Below are positions 18,383-26,908 of a stretch of 64,000 bases of DNA, in pieces. The first letter of the stretch is position 1. Each line of letters begins with the position of its first letter. The DNA is from a bacterium (GTDB lineage Bacteria; Chloroflexota; Dormibacteria; Dormibacterales; Dormibacteraceae): NCBI GenBank assembly GCA_004299235.1, contig SCQL01000031.1, positions 186,001-250,000 on the forward strand. The letters are read 5' to 3'. Position numbers and translations under genes: made by a program. Under the pieces are notes generated by a model. The model saw only the letters and a program-made list of their open reading frames with translations. It was not told the origin of the DNA and did not search any database.

Positions 18383-19675
18383 TCAGCCGATCAGCTGGCC
18401 CACACGGGCGGGCAGCTCGGCGATTCCCACCCGCTCCTGCTCGGTTGAATCGCGCTGCCGGATCGTGACCGCCTGGTCGTTCAGGGTGTCGAAGTCGATG
18501 GTCACGCAGAACGGCGTGCCGATCTCGTCCTGGCGGCGGTAGCGCCGGCCGATATGGCCGCCGGTCTGGTCGTACTCCACCCTGAACCGGCCCTGCAGCG
18601 AGGTGCGGACTTCGCGCGCGACCTTGATCAGGTCCTCTTTCTTGGACAACGGCACCACGGCCACCTGCACCGGCGCCACGTTCGGGTGCAGGCGCAGGAC
18701 CACCCGCGGCTCGTTGTTGACCACGTCCTCGTCGTAGGCGTCCAGCAGCAGCGTGATGAAGATCCGGTCCACGCTGACGGCCGGTTCGATGACCCAGGGC
18801 AGATAACGCTGGTTGGTCACGGGGTCCAGGTAGGTCAGGTCCACCTTCGACCCCTCCTGGTGCACGCGGAGGTCGAAGTCGGTGCGGTCCGCGATCCCCT
18901 CCAGCTCCCCCCAGCCGAACGGGAAGTCGTACTCGATGTCGGTGGTCTGCTTCGAGTAGTGCGACAGGCTTGCCCGTGGGTGGTCGTAGAAACGCAGGCG
19001 TTCGGGGTTGATGCCCAGCACGTCCTTGTACCAGCACATCCGGGTCTCGCGCCAGTACTTGAAAGACTCCTCGTCATGGTCCGGTTCGACGAAGTACTCC
19101 ATCTCCATCAGCTCGAACTCGCGCACCCGGAACACGAAGTTGCCAGGCGTGATCTCGTTGCGGAAGGCCCGGCCCTGTTGTGCGATGCCGAACGGGACCC
19201 GCACGCGGGACGAGTTCAGGACGTTCTTGAAGTCCACGAACATGCCCTGCGCCGTTTCCGGCCGCATGTAGACCGCCGACGAGGTGTCCTCCACGGGGCC
19301 GACATGGGTCTTGAACATGAGGTTGAACATGCGAGCCTCGTCGAGCTGGCCGCCGCATTCCGGGCACCTGTCGCCCGTGACATGGTCGGCGCGCCAGCGC
19401 CTCTTGCACTCCCCCAGGCATTGGCGGAGGGGGTCGACGAAGTTGGTCAGGTGGCCTGACGCGGCCCACACCTCGGACGGCATGATCAAAGTCGAGTCCA
19501 GGCCCACCACGTCGTCGCGCAGGTCGACCATGTGGCGCCACCACAGGTCCCGGATCGCCCGCTTCAGCGCGACACCGTACGGGCCGTAGTCGTAGAAGCC
19601 CGACAGTCCACCGTAGATCTCGCTCGACGGGTAGATGAAGCCGCGCCGCTTCGTCAGGGCGACGACCTTGTCCAT
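18383..19675 (-). CDS. glyS: Glycyl-tRNA synthetase, homodimeric type
   Basis: 430 residues, class II alpha2-type GlyRS. The N-terminus KVVALTKRRGFIYPSSEIYG is diagnostic. Motif 1 is followed by a zinc-like pair of CxxC knuckles (CLGECKRRW...CPECGGQ), motif 2 (FRNEITPGNFVFRVREFELMEME) and the class II anticodon-binding domain (VQVAVVPLSKKEDLIKVA). ATG 19675 is chosen because upstream codons run into recO. Last gene of the glmU-prs-CNNM-recO-glyS series. Confidence 0.95.
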   Translation of the reverse strand: MDKVVALTKRRGFIYPSSEIYGGLSGFYDYGPYGVALKRAIRDLWWRHMVDLRDDVVGLDSTLIMPSEVWAASGHLTNFVDPLRQCLGECKRRWRADHVTGDRCPECGGQLDEARMFNLMFKTHVGPVEDTSSAVYMRPETAQGMFVDFKNVLNSSRVRVPFGIAQQGRAFRNEITPGNFVFRVREFELMEMEYFVEPDHDEESFKYWRETRMCWYKDVLGINPERLRFYDHPRASLSHYSKQTTDIEYDFPFGWGELEGIADRTDFDLRVHQEGSKVDLTYLDPVTNQRYLPWVIEPAVSVDRIFITLLLDAYDEDVVNNEPRVVLRLHPNVAPVQVAVVPLSKKEDLIKVAREVRTSLQGRFRVEYDQTGGHIGRRYRRQDEIGTPFCVTIDFDTLNDQAVTIRQRDSTEQERVGIAELPARVGQLIG

Positions 19676-19695
19676 CAGCTGCTCTCGCGAGACGG

Positions 19696-20523
19696 TCAGA
19701 GCTCGGGTCCCCCGACCCTTCCCCCGCCGAGCGGCGACGTGATTGTGCCTCTCATCTGGTGCAGGAACTGTAGCGATTTCAGGCGGCGGTCCAGGTGATG
19801 CTCCAGCTGCATGGTCAAGACGCCCTCGATCGCGGCCATCAGCGACGGGTCCAGCTTCAAACGCCGGTACGTTTCCAGGTCTCCGTTCGCCATCAGCCTC
19901 AGCACCTTGATCGCGGCCAGCGGGACCGGCGGCATCGACGGCAGCGCGCAACGCTCGCACAGGAACCCACCCGCGACCGCGCTGAACGCCGCCGGCATCG
20001 CCGCCAGCGGCCCCTCGCACGACGCGCACGAGGTGAGCCGCGGCGCGTACCCGAGCAGGTCCAGGGCCGCCATCAGGAAGTACGCCGACGCCCGCCGTGG
20101 CTCCGTCTCGCGGGCCAGTTCGTCGAGCGCCATCACCGCCAGCTCGTACACGCCATCGACCGGGTGGCGGTCCTCGCACACCCGCTCCGCCAGCTCCGCG
20201 ATCAGGGCCGCGTGCGACATGCGCTCCACGTCGCCCGTGATCCGCAGCCCGGGCACGCGCTGCACCTGGGCGACGACGTCCAGGGCGCCTCGACCCTTCG
20301 CCAGCAGCACGTCGACGTGGCCGTACAGCTCCAGCGACGGGCCGAGCTTGCTCTCCGGGCGCCGCACGCCCTTGGCGATCGCACCCACCTTGCCGTGCGT
20401 GCGCGTCAGCAGCGTGAAGATGCGGTCGGCCTCGCCGTAGTCGAGCTTGCGAAGCACGACGGCGCGGTCACGATAGGTGGCCAGTCTCGTCCTCCACGGC
20501 CTCGCCGTTGCCGTCGCGCGCAT
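19696..20523 (-). CDS. recO: DNA repair protein RecO
   Basis: 275 residues. The N-terminal OB-fold has YRDRAVVLRKLDYGEADRIF, the family signature, and a C4 zinc site follows (SCASCEG ... CERC). RecO loads RecA with RecR during gap repair. The true start is uncertain: ATG 20523 lies 56 nt inside the preceding gene, a GTG at 20457 would cut into the OB strand, and a CTG at 20484 (LATYRDRA) fits homologues best. The last residues (TSPLGGGRVGGPEL) look like the translation of a GC-rich repeat. Confidence 0.88.
   Translation of the reverse strand: MRATATARPWRTRLATYRDRAVVLRKLDYGEADRIFTLLTRTHGKVGAIAKGVRRPESKLGPSLELYGHVDVLLAKGRGALDVVAQVQRVPGLRITGDVERMSHAALIAELAERVCEDRHPVDGVYELAVMALDELARETEPRRASAYFLMAALDLLGYAPRLTSCASCEGPLAAMPAAFSAVAGGFLCERCALPSMPPVPLAAIKVLRLMANGDLETYRRLKLDPSLMAAIEGVLTMQLEHHLDRRLKSLQFLHQMRGTITSPLGGGRVGGPEL
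19705..19731. repeat. GC-rich repeat forming the recO 3' end
   Basis: The stretch GGGTCCCCCGACCC...CGCCGAGC encodes, on the minus strand, the recO tail GGGRVGGPEL. It resembles the sequence style of the other dispersed GC-rich elements but is not clearly the same family. The tail is unlikely to belong to the RecO fold. Confidence 0.3.
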
Positions 20524-21853
20524 CGGATTGGGCGGGATGCGCGAGGCCGGAGGCGACGAGCGTCTCGGCGGGCCAGGGCAGATCCGCCGCGAGCCGGATG
20601 GTCTCGATGCGCCGGCCCTTGACCTTCTCCACCGCCCATCGGGCTCGCGCGCCCTTGAACGAATCGCCGGCGACGGCGATCTTGCCCAGCACCGCCTGGA
20701 CGTAGCCGCCCACCGAGTCGTAGTCGCCCGACTCCTCGATCGCCAGCCCGAGTCGTGAGTTGAGCTCCTCGAGAGGGAAGGTGGCGTGGACCCGCGCCTC
20801 GTGGTCGTTGAGGATGACCAGCTGCTCCTCCTCGGCGGTGTCGTACTCATCGCGGATCTCGCCCACGATCTCCTCGAGCAGGTCCTCCAGAGACACCAAC
20901 CCCGCCGTGCCGCCGTACTCGTCGACCACGATCATCATGTGCACCTTCTTGGTCCGCATCTCGTTCAGCAGCTCGTCGACCTTCTTCTGCTCGGGCGTGA
21001 ACTCGATCGGCCGCAGGACCTTGTCCATGTCGAACTTCTGCGAGCTCGACAGCGTGTAGAACAGCAGCAGGTCCTTGGTGTGGATCAGGCCGATGACGTG
21101 GTCGATGTCGCCCTCGTACACCGGCATCCTGGTGTGGCGGTGCTGCTTGAAGAGCCTGACGATGTCCTTGAGCGGGACGCTCCGCTCCACCGCCACGATG
21201 TCGGTGCGGGGCACCATGATCTCGCGCACCGTCTTGTCGCCGATCTCGATGATGCCGTGGATCATCTGGTGCTCCTGCTCCTCGATCACCCCCTGCTCCT
21301 CCGAGACGTGCAGCAGGGTGACGAGCTCCTCCTCGGTGAGGTATGGGGCTCGTGCGGCTCGGCCGCCGGTGATGCCCCGCGAGATGATCGTGACCGCCCA
21401 CAGGATGGGGCCCAGAAAGCCCGCCATGCGGTCGACGGGACCCGCCGCCGCGAGCGCCACACGCTCCGCGTGGGCGATGGCGAGCGTCTTCGGCGTGACC
21501 TCGGCGGCGATGAGCAGGACGACCGACAGCGCGAGCGACACCAGCAGCGTCAGCCACAGGCGCCAGGTCGCGGGCACGCCCCAGCGGGTGAACATCGAAT
21601 CGCTGAGGAGCGCGGTCGCGGTCGAGGCGACGATGAGCGCCAGGGTGTTGGTGAAGAGCACCGTCGAGAGGAAGCGATTCGGATCCGCGCGCAGGCGCTG
21701 CAGGATGGTGGCCGCCTTGCTCCCCTGCTCCGCGAGGAAGCGAACGCGCAGGCGGCCGACCGAGGTGAGCGCGGTCTCGGTGCCGCTGGCGAGGGCGGCC
21801 ACGAAGAAGCAGACGACGAGGACGATGAGCTCGATCAATTCCTGGGTGGTCAT
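20468..21853 (-). CDS. CNNM/CBS-domain membrane protein (HlyC/CorC family)
   Basis: 461 residues. An N-terminal CNNM transmembrane domain (MTTQELIELIVLVVCFFVAA, GTETALTSVGRLR) is followed by two CBS domains (MVPRTDIVAVERSVPLKDI and EFTPEQKKVDELLNEM...VVDEYGGTAGLVSLEDLLEEI) and a C-terminal CorC/HlyC domain. The family includes magnesium/cobalt efflux proteins; transport here is inferred. ATG 21853 lies 10 nt after the prs stop. Confidence 0.92.
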   Translation of the reverse strand: MTTQELIELIVLVVCFFVAALASGTETALTSVGRLRVRFLAEQGSKAATILQRLRADPNRFLSTVLFTNTLALIVASTATALLSDSMFTRWGVPATWRLWLTLLVSLALSVVLLIAAEVTPKTLAIAHAERVALAAAGPVDRMAGFLGPILWAVTIISRGITGGRAARAPYLTEEELVTLLHVSEEQGVIEEQEHQMIHGIIEIGDKTVREIMVPRTDIVAVERSVPLKDIVRLFKQHRHTRMPVYEGDIDHVIGLIHTKDLLLFYTLSSSQKFDMDKVLRPIEFTPEQKKVDELLNEMRTKKVHMMIVVDEYGGTAGLVSLEDLLEEIVGEIRDEYDTAEEEQLVILNDHEARVHATFPLEELNSRLGLAIEESGDYDSVGGYVQAVLGKIAVAGDSFKGARARWAVEKVKGRRIETIRLAADLPWPAETLVASGLAHPAQSDARDGNGEAVEDETGHLS

Positions 21854-21863
21854 GACGAGGGGA

Positions 21864-22853
21864 TTATCTGAAGAGCTCGCTGACGCTCCGGTTCTCGTGC
21901 ACCCGGATGATCGCCTCAGCAAGTAGAGGTGCCACCGACAGCACCGTGATGGGCGGGCCGAGCTTCTCAGATGGGATGGGGACGGAGTCCGTCACGATGA
22001 CCTCTTCCACGTCCGCCTTCTTCAGCCTCTCCACCGCGTCTCCGGTGAGAACCGGGTGGGTGGCCGCGACCAGCACCTTGTTCGCGCCCTGCACGCGCAG
22101 CGCCTGCGCGACCTTGGCGATGGTGCCGCCGGTGGTGATGATGTCCTCGACCACGACGCAGTCGTGTCCCCTCACGTCACCTGAGACCGCGATCACCTCC
22201 GACTGGTCGTCCTGCGGCCGGCGCTTGTAACCGAACGCGATCGGCGCCTGCAGCTGGTTGGCGACGGCCTCGGCCCGGCGACCGCCGCCGGCGTCGGGCG
22301 CCACGACCGTGAGGTGCCGAAGGTTGAGCGTGCGCAGGTAGTCGGCGAAGATCCGGTGCGGCGACAGATGGTCCGTGGGCACGTCGAAGAAGCCCTCGAT
22401 GGCTTCGGCGTGCAGGTCGAGCAGCAGCAGCCGGTCGGCGCCCGCGAGCGTGATGAAGTTCGCGATGAGCTTGGCCGTGATCGGCTCCCGGGGCTGCGTC
22501 TTGCGCTCCTTGCGCGCGTAGCCGTAGTAAGGCACGACGGCCGTGACCCGGCCGGCCGAGGCGCGGCGCAGGGCGTCCAGGATGATGAACAGCTCCATGA
22601 GGTGCTCGTTCACCGGCGGTCCGGTGGGCTGGATCACGAACACGTCGTGCCCGCGCATCGAGTCCTCGATCTTGACGTTGATCTCGCCGTCGGCGAAGCG
22701 CCTGAGCCGGGCATCCGTCAGCGGCACTTCGAGCTTGTCGGAGATGCGACCCGCCAGATTCGGGTTGGCCGTGCCCGCGATGAGCTTGAGGCCGCCCCAG
22801 GGCGAGGCCTCTTCCCCGGCGTACTCCACGGCGGTCTGCAGCCTCCCTATCAC
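21864..22853 (-). CDS. prs: Ribose-phosphate pyrophosphokinase
   Basis: 329 residues; makes PRPP from ribose 5-phosphate and ATP for nucleotide, His and Trp synthesis. Visible motifs: RRFADGEINVKI, PYYGYARKERKTQPREPITAKL (flexible catalytic loop), VVAPDAGGGRRAEAVANQL and the PRPP-binding VVVEDIITTGGTI. An N-terminal extension of about 20 residues precedes the conserved KLIAGTANPNLA. The GTG start at 22853 overlaps the glmU stop (GTGA). The glmU-prs pairing is widespread in Gram-positive bacteria. Confidence 0.95.
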   Translation of the reverse strand: MIGRLQTAVEYAGEEASPWGGLKLIAGTANPNLAGRISDKLEVPLTDARLRRFADGEINVKIEDSMRGHDVFVIQPTGPPVNEHLMELFIILDALRRASAGRVTAVVPYYGYARKERKTQPREPITAKLIANFITLAGADRLLLLDLHAEAIEGFFDVPTDHLSPHRIFADYLRTLNLRHLTVVAPDAGGGRRAEAVANQLQAPIAFGYKRRPQDDQSEVIAVSGDVRGHDCVVVEDIITTGGTIAKVAQALRVQGANKVLVAATHPVLTGDAVERLKKADVEEVIVTDSVPIPSEKLGPPITVLSVAPLLAEAIIRVHENRSVSELFR

Positions 22854-24253
22854 TGGGATTCCGAATTGGTGTTCGAGTTGGGCTCCGAATCAGCTTCCGA
22901 GTTCACGATTTTCCTCCGTACCACCCTAGCGGGAACTCCGACCACTGTCGCCCCGTCAGGCACGTCCTTGGTCACCACCGAACCCGCGCCCGTGCGGGCT
23001 TCCCTACCAAGTTTGACGGGAGCGACCAGCATCGTGTCCACGCCGACGAAGGCGCCGTCGCCGATTTGGGTGCGGTTCTTGTTCGTGCCGTCGAAGTTGG
23101 CGGTGATCGTGCCGGCCCCGATGTTGGCGTTTCGGCCCAGGTCGGTGTCGCCGAGGTAGGAGACGTGTGGCACCTTGCTGCCGCGCCCGACCTTCGTCCG
23201 GACGAGCTCGGCAAAGCTGCCGATGTGGACGTCCTCCGCGATCTCGGTGCCGGGTCGCAGCTTGACGAAGGGGCCGCAGTCGGAGCGGTCGCCGATCGTC
23301 ACGCCCTCGATGTGCACGTGCGGCCCGATGCGGCAGTCGGCGCCGATCCTGGTATCCGCCTTGAGCACCGAGAAGGGCTCGATGACGGTGTCCTGGCCGA
23401 CGGTCACGGTGGCGTCGACGACGGTGCTGTTGGGGTCGACGATGGTGACCCCTTCGAGCATGAGCTGGTCGAGGATGCGTTTCTGGAGCACGGCGGTGGC
23501 GGCGGCCAGGCGGGTGCGGTCCTTGACGCCCATGGCCTCGTTGGGATCGTCCAGCCGCACGACCGTCACCGGCTTCAGGTGCGGGAAGACGTCGGTGAGG
23601 TAGTACTCGCCCGCCTGGTTGTCGTTGCCGATTTGTTGGAGAGCGTCGAATAACCTGGCGCCGTCAAAGCAATAGACGCCGACGTTGATCTCATGGACGT
23701 TCGCCCGGATCTCATCGGTCGCGTCCTGGCGCTCGACGATGCGCTCGAGCGAGCCGTCCTTGGCGCGGATGACGCGGCCGTCGTTGCGGGCCGGGTCCTC
23801 GACGCTGGCGATGGTCGCGGGCGTGCCGGCGGTGCGGTGAGCGTGGATGATCCTTTGGATCGTCGCCGCCATGAGCAGGGGCGAATCGCCGTTGACGACA
23901 AGGACCTCGGCGCCGACGAGCTGGTCAGCCGGGATCTGCCGCAGCGCGTGCGCCGTGCCCTTGGGCTCGCGCTGGTAGACGACTTCCACCGCCGCGGCGC
24001 CAGGCCCCTCACCCTCACTTCCCTGTCGATGGCGGGAGGGATTGCTCCATCGCGACTCCAGGTGGGCGGCGACCTCGGCGTGCTGCGGGTTGGCGATCAC
24101 CTTGACGTGCCCGGCGCCGGCCTGGGTGACCGCCTCGAGGACCCAGTCGATCATGGGCCGGCCGCAGATCGGGTGGAGGACTTTCGGAATACGCGACCGC
24201 ATGCGGGTGCCGTATCCGGCGGCGAGTATGACGGCCGTTAGCGCTTGGCTCAA
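22850..24253 (-). CDS. glmU: Bifunctional GlmU: N-acetyltransferase / UDP-GlcNAc pyrophosphorylase
   Basis: 467 residues. The N-terminal uridylyltransferase domain has VILAAGYGTRMRSRIPKVLH, and the C-terminal left-handed beta-helix acetyltransferase domain has GPFVKLRPGTEI, HVSYLGDTDLGRNANIGAGTI and VAPVKLGREARTGAGSVVT. It makes UDP-GlcNAc for peptidoglycan. The start is TTG 24253, chosen from homology. A repeat-derived insert (SNPSRHRQGSEGEGPG) near residues 69-85 interrupts the nucleotidyltransferase domain between the AAHLES and VEVVYQREPKGTAHAL segments, and the C-terminus ends in a Ser/Asn/Glu tail. Confidence 0.95.
   Translation of the reverse strand: MSQALTAVILAAGYGTRMRSRIPKVLHPICGRPMIDWVLEAVTQAGAGHVKVIANPQHAEVAAHLESRWSNPSRHRQGSEGEGPGAAAVEVVYQREPKGTAHALRQIPADQLVGAEVLVVNGDSPLLMAATIQRIIHAHRTAGTPATIASVEDPARNDGRVIRAKDGSLERIVERQDATDEIRANVHEINVGVYCFDGARLFDALQQIGNDNQAGEYYLTDVFPHLKPVTVVRLDDPNEAMGVKDRTRLAAATAVLQKRILDQLMLEGVTIVDPNSTVVDATVTVGQDTVIEPFSVLKADTRIGADCRIGPHVHIEGVTIGDRSDCGPFVKLRPGTEIAEDVHIGSFAELVRTKVGRGSKVPHVSYLGDTDLGRNANIGAGTITANFDGTNKNRTQIGDGAFVGVDTMLVAPVKLGREARTGAGSVVTKDVPDGATVVGVPARVVRRKIVNSEADSEPNSNTNSESQ
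24006..24047. repeat. Palindromic repeat inside glmU
   Basis: The plus strand reads CCCTCACCCTCACTTCCC...GGCGGGAGGGATTGCTC. It reads in frame in glmU (minus) as SNPSRHRQGSEGEGP. The terminal GGGATTGCTC matches GGGCATTGCTG at the end of the gltB copy. Confidence 0.6.
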
Positions 24254-24256
24254 AAT

Positions 24257-24284
24257 CCAGCCCTTCCGGGCTGGCGAAATTATA
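24257..24284 (-). promoter_or_regulatory. glmU operon promoter -10 box and 5'-terminal hairpin
   Basis: On the minus strand a perfect TATAAT (24284-24279) is followed 4 nt later by CCAGCCC-GGAA-GGGCTGG (24274-24257), a 7-bp stem with a GNRA-type GGAA tetraloop, ending 3 nt before the TTG start. Transcription would start in or next to the stem, and the only Shine-Dalgarno-like purines (GGAAGG) sit in the loop. No good -35 hexamer is visible. The element probably drives glmU, prs, the CNNM gene, recO and glyS. Confidence 0.6.
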
Positions 24285-24388
24285 CGGGCGGCCTCCGCGG
24301 ACTCGATTCCATCCACCGGCGCTTCGGCGCTCGCGCCGGCGCGCGGAGATCCATGCGGAGGCGGGGAGGCAGGGGTTAGCATCGCGCT

Positions 24389-26908
24389 GTGAGTGAGGTA
24401 CCCGCGCCGAACCTGGAGGGGGCAGTCCCCTCCCATCTCCCGGTGCTGCCGCTCAAGTCGACGGTGGTCTTTCCGCGCATCTTCATCCCCCTCTCGGTCG
24501 GCCGCAAGCGATCGCTCCAGCTGCTCGAGGACCTCACCGGCGCCGAGCGTCACATCGCGGTCGCCACGCAGCTCGACGAGTCGGCCGAGGAGGTCGGGTT
24601 CGCGGACATCCACCACGTCGGCGCGCTGGTGCGCGTGCAGCACATGCTCAAGCTGCCGGACGGCACGGTGCAGCTGGCGGTCCTCGGGCTGCGCCGGATC
24701 AAGCTGACCGAGGCGCTGTCGGCGGAGCCCTATCTCACGTGCGCCGTGGAGATGCTGCCCGAGGCGACGGAGTCGATCCTGTCGCTCGAGCGCGAGGCGC
24801 TGATGCGGCGCTCGATCTCGTCTTTCCAGCAGCTCGTCACCCTGGCGCCGCACCTGCCCGCCGAGCTGTCGAGCGCGGCGGGGGCGATCGACGACCCGCT
24901 GCACCTCGCCTACTACATCGCCAACCACATCCGGCTCGCGACCGAGCAGCGGCAGGAGATCCTCGAGATGGACTCCGCCAAGTCCAAGCTCGAGCGGCTG
25001 CTGGGTCACATGGCGCACGAGCTGGAGGTGCTCGAGCTCGGACGCAAGATCCAGTCGCAGGCCGAAGAGCAGATGGGCAAGGCCCAGCGCGAGTACTTCC
25101 TGCGCGAGCAGCTGAAGGCGATCCAGCGCGAGTTGGGTGAGCTGGACAGCGAGCACGGAGAGCTGATCGAGCTGCGCGAGCGCATCGAGAAGGCGGGCCT
25201 GCCGCCGGAGGCGCGGCGCGAGGCGGATCGCGAGATCGCGCGGCTGGAGCGCATCCCGAGCGCGTCGCCGGAGTCGTCGGTGATCCGCACCTACCTCGAG
25301 CTCATCGTCTCGCTGCCGTGGAACACGTCCACCGGCGGCGAGGTGGATGTGGCCAAGGCGCGCTCGATCCTCGACGACGACCACTACGACCTGGACAAGG
25401 TCAAGCAGCGCATCGTCGAGCACCTGGCGGTGCGGCGGCTGAAGCAGCAGCGCGGCTCGACCGACCACGGGCGGGAGCCGATCCTGTGCTTCGTCGGACC
25501 CCCGGGCGTCGGCAAGACCTCATTGGGCCAGTCGATCGCGCGGGCGATGGGCCGCAAGTTTGCGCGCGCGTCGCTCGGCGGGGTGCACGACGAGGCGGAG
25601 ATCCGCGGCCACCGCCGCACCTACATCGGCGCCATGCCCGGACGCATCCTGCAGGCGATCAGGCGCGCCGAGTCGAATGACCCCGTGTTCATGCTCGACG
25701 AGGTGGACAAGATCGGGGCGGACTGGCGCGGCGACCCGTCATCCGCACTGCTCGAAGTTCTGGATCCGGAGCAGAACAGGGACTTTCGCGACAACTACCT
25801 CGACGTCCCGTTCGACCTCTCGAAGGTGATGTTCATCACCACCGCCAATTCGTTGGAGACGATCCCACCCGCGCTGCGCGACCGGATGGAGGTGCTCAAC
25901 CTCTCCGGTTACACGGAAGAGGAGAAGGTGCAGATCGCCCAACGTTTCCTGGTTCCCAAGCAGCTGTTGGCGCATGGGCTGAGGCCGGGCGAGGTCAGTG
26001 TCTCGGAAGACGCCGTGCGATTGATCATCCGCCACTACACACGCGAGGCGGGGGTGCGCAACCTCGAGCGGGAGATCGCGTCCGTGATGCGGCGCGACGT
26101 GGCGGAGATCGCGGTGGGCAAGCGGCGACGACGAGCCGCAGACGATCTGAAACGCGTGCGCGCGGCGCTGGGCAAGCGGCGGTTTTACGACGACGTGGCG
26201 GAGCGCATCGACCGGCCCGGCGTGGCGACCGGGTTGGTGTGGACCCCGACCGGCGGCGAGATCATCTTCGTCGAGGCGGCGTTGACGCCGGGAAAGGGAG
26301 AGCTGAAGCTCACGGGCCAGCTGGGCGAGGTGATGAAGGAGTCGGCGGCGGCCGCGCTGTCCTACCTGAAGGCGCGCGCCGCGGACATCGGCATCGACCC
26401 GACACTGTTCGACCAGAACGACATCCACGTGCACGTGCCCGCGGGGGCACAGCCGAAGGAGGGCCCGTCCGCCGGGGTCACGGTCCTGACCGCGATGGCC
26501 TCCATCCTGACCGGACGTCCGGTTCGCGACGACGTGGCGATGACCGGTGAGATCACTCTGCGCGGGCGGGTGCTGCCGATCGGCGGCATCAAGGAGAAGG
26601 TGCTGGGGGCCCACCGCGCCGGCATCCGGCGGGTCGTGCTCCCGACACGCAACGAGGCCGACCTCGACGACATTCCGGCGGACCTGCGCAAAGAGATGCA
26701 GCTGGTGATGGTGGAGTCGATCGACCAGGTGCTCAAAGAGGCCTTGACGGCGCCGCGGGTCACCGCCCGATCCAACGGCGCGGCGAAGGCTACGGGCCAA
26801 ACACCGGTGCGGGCTAGCGGCTCTGGGCCCGCTGCAGGATCCGGTCGTGCGCGGCCAGCTCAGCGGAGTCGTCGAGCGGCGAAAGGTCCACGGCCCCGCG
26901 CCGGCTGA
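24389..26908 (+). CDS. lon: ATP-dependent protease Lon
   Basis: 839 residues. An N-terminal LON substrate domain (LPVLPLKSTVVFPRIFIPL) is followed by a coiled-coil region, the AAA+ domain with Walker A GPPGVGKTS and Walker B FMLDEVDKI, and the protease domain with Ser in PKEGPSAGVT and Lys in GGIKEKVLGAHRAG forming the Ser-Lys dyad. It degrades damaged and regulatory proteins in the cytoplasm. The GTG start at 24389 is close to a GGGGAGG stretch. A basic, disordered tail of about 60 residues (RARPAQRSRRAAKGPRPRAG) extends past the usual end and is antisense to gatD for 95 bp. Confidence 0.96.
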   Translation: MSEVPAPNLEGAVPSHLPVLPLKSTVVFPRIFIPLSVGRKRSLQLLEDLTGAERHIAVATQLDESAEEVGFADIHHVGALVRVQHMLKLPDGTVQLAVLGLRRIKLTEALSAEPYLTCAVEMLPEATESILSLEREALMRRSISSFQQLVTLAPHLPAELSSAAGAIDDPLHLAYYIANHIRLATEQRQEILEMDSAKSKLERLLGHMAHELEVLELGRKIQSQAEEQMGKAQREYFLREQLKAIQRELGELDSEHGELIELRERIEKAGLPPEARREADREIARLERIPSASPESSVIRTYLELIVSLPWNTSTGGEVDVAKARSILDDDHYDLDKVKQRIVEHLAVRRLKQQRGSTDHGREPILCFVGPPGVGKTSLGQSIARAMGRKFARASLGGVHDEAEIRGHRRTYIGAMPGRILQAIRRAESNDPVFMLDEVDKIGADWRGDPSSALLEVLDPEQNRDFRDNYLDVPFDLSKVMFITTANSLETIPPALRDRMEVLNLSGYTEEEKVQIAQRFLVPKQLLAHGLRPGEVSVSEDAVRLIIRHYTREAGVRNLEREIASVMRRDVAEIAVGKRRRRAADDLKRVRAALGKRRFYDDVAERIDRPGVATGLVWTPTGGEIIFVEAALTPGKGELKLTGQLGEVMKESAAAALSYLKARAADIGIDPTLFDQNDIHVHVPAGAQPKEGPSAGVTVLTAMASILTGRPVRDDVAMTGEITLRGRVLPIGGIKEKVLGAHRAGIRRVVLPTRNEADLDDIPADLRKEMQLVMVESIDQVLKEALTAPRVTARSNGAAKATGQTPVRASGSGPAAGSGRARPAQRSRRAAKGPRPRAG

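Noticed and set aside
24254..25468. Upstream extension of the glmU frame by 405 codons
   Set aside because: It runs antisense through lon; GlmU homology begins at the TTG at 24253.
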